This document shows, in pieces, positions 28,723-29,399 of a stretch of DNA of 29,399 nucleotides. Position numbers and translations under genes: made by a program. The notes below the pieces were generated by a model, which did no database searches, was not told where the DNA came from, and was given only the letters and a program-made list of their open reading frames with translations. Positions within the stretch are counted from its first letter, which is position 1. The number at the start of each line of letters is the position of its first letter. This DNA comes from Chara braunii (lineage: Eukaryota > Streptophyta > Charophyceae > Charales > Characeae). Location of the stretch: assembly GCA_003427395.1 (NCBI GenBank), contig BFEA01000055.1:2956331-2985729 (forward strand). Direction: 5' to 3'.

Positions 28723-28937
28723 AGGTCCACATTAACATATGCCGGTACAGAGGTAAGGACAAGGAGACTAGTGTTTTGATGCATTCCTCTTCGGATTCCG
28801 AGAACCTTACTCTTTCTAGAATTCTCAGAGCAGATTGTCATAAACACCCTTTAAACTGCTTTCAAGCACCCAAAACCCTTGGCTCTCCATGGCCAGCGCG
28901 TCGCCACCATAGCAATTCCAAGTTGAATGACTCCCTA
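28723..28937. other. Flank of the LTR element, no feature recognised
   Basis: Starts with the right target duplication AGGTC (28723-28727). Confidence 0.5.
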
Positions 28938-29036
28938 CACATTTTTTGCACATTTTCCGCACATTTTCCGCACATTTTTCACACATTTTTCGCACATTTT
29001 TTGCACATTTTTCGCACATTTTTTGCACATTTTTAT
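28938..29036. repeat. 11-bp minisatellite (CACATTTTTYG)n, nine copies
   Basis: Nine nearly perfect units with T-runs of four to six at exactly 11-bp spacing. All three frames stay open on both strands because the unit contains no stop in any phase. Confidence 0.97.
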
Positions 29037-29290
29037 TGATTGTCCATGTTCAGGATCTCTTCGCCCTAGCACCTCGGGTGGACGGCCAAGTACCCACCGT
29101 CTTCCAGAACCCTGAGCCTTGATACATACATTCATAAACTGCCTTGGCATGCATCTAACAACTTGCATTACCTAGCGCAAGCTGCATAGGGCGAGCTACA
29201 AACGCACAAATCACTCAGACATTTATAAACGTTCACTAACTTCTTTCTGACTCCATTTATGTATGCTGATAATTACCCACTGTGAGCCAG
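29037..29290. other. No feature recognised
   Basis: Unique-looking sequence between the 11-bp minisatellite and the final simple repeats. Confidence 0.5.
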
Positions 29291-29399
29291 AAGAGACAAA
29301 TGATGCTCAAGAGACAAATGATGCTCAAGACCCATACTGGAAAATGGAAAATTGCATCGCGCAGAGCGAGCGAGCGAGAGAGAGAGAGAGAGAGAGAGA
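29291..29399. repeat. 18-bp duplication and terminal (GAGC)n-(AG)n
   Basis: AAGAGACAAATGATGCTC occurs twice in tandem from 29291 and 29309. The window ends in GCGAGCGAGCGAG then AG repeats from about 29373. Confidence 0.9.

Noticed and set aside
28825-29168. Cysteine-rich repeat protein (KMCEKCAKN units) on the minus strand
   Set aside because: An 11-bp unit without stops gives an 11-residue repeat in every frame; a composition artefact.

Overview
The window looks like nuclear DNA of a streptophyte plant or streptophyte alga with a repeat-rich, intron-rich genome. Three lines of evidence support this. There are three U6 snRNA copies whose 3' half follows the plant form (CATAAATCGAGAAATG). 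There are Ty3/gypsy remains with a tRNA-iMet-like primer site. There are also two exons that read as a homolog of the plant homeodomain protein LUMINIDEPENDENS. A charophyte such as Chara would fit, but the species is a guess. Both ends stop in simple sequence (A50 on the left, AG repeats on the right) and single n bases sit inside two repeats, so this is probably a whole short contig.

Left third (1-5700). The only credible host gene is on the minus strand: exon 4182-4049 and exon 1752-1442. They have consensus GT-AG borders and one reading phase, and together rebuild a homeodomain interrupted between residues 44 and 45. The 2.3-kb intron is almost entirely minisatellite and purine-rich repeat. 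The gene would run off the left end; exons upstream of 4182 were not found. CT/CTAT microsatellites and a 254-bp-period duplication follow.

Middle (5700-23500). This is a graveyard of small mobile elements. Three U6 retropseudogenes (5734-5827, 21651-21743, 22788-22872), all minus strand, carry A-rich tails and target-site duplications. A family of short inverted-repeat elements ends in TTAA-ACCACC(A/C)...; members lie at 7245, 11094, 14952, 15223, 15416 and 21759, with single ends elsewhere. One candidate (11094-11977) encloses a fragment of a group II intron-type reverse transcriptase. A 2.6-kb element with PIF/Harbinger-like ends (16481-19057) contains a roughly 326-bp tandem module. Other pieces are a gypsy protease tail (12002-12244), a gypsy integrase fragment (14104-14499) and a probable tRNA-derived SINE (21098-21265).

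Right part (23527-28722). This is one complete but dead Ty3/gypsy element. It has two LTRs, a 5-bp target duplication (AGGTC), a PBS and a PPT. A pol region is recognisable in order (protease, RT, RNase H, integrase, chromodomain-like tail) but is broken by many stops, frameshifts and a deletion inside RT. The final 0.7 kb holds an 11-bp minisatellite with helically phased T-tracts.

No intact single-exon protein gene, rRNA, functional tRNA or CRISPR array is present. Most long open frames arise from low-complexity repeats.
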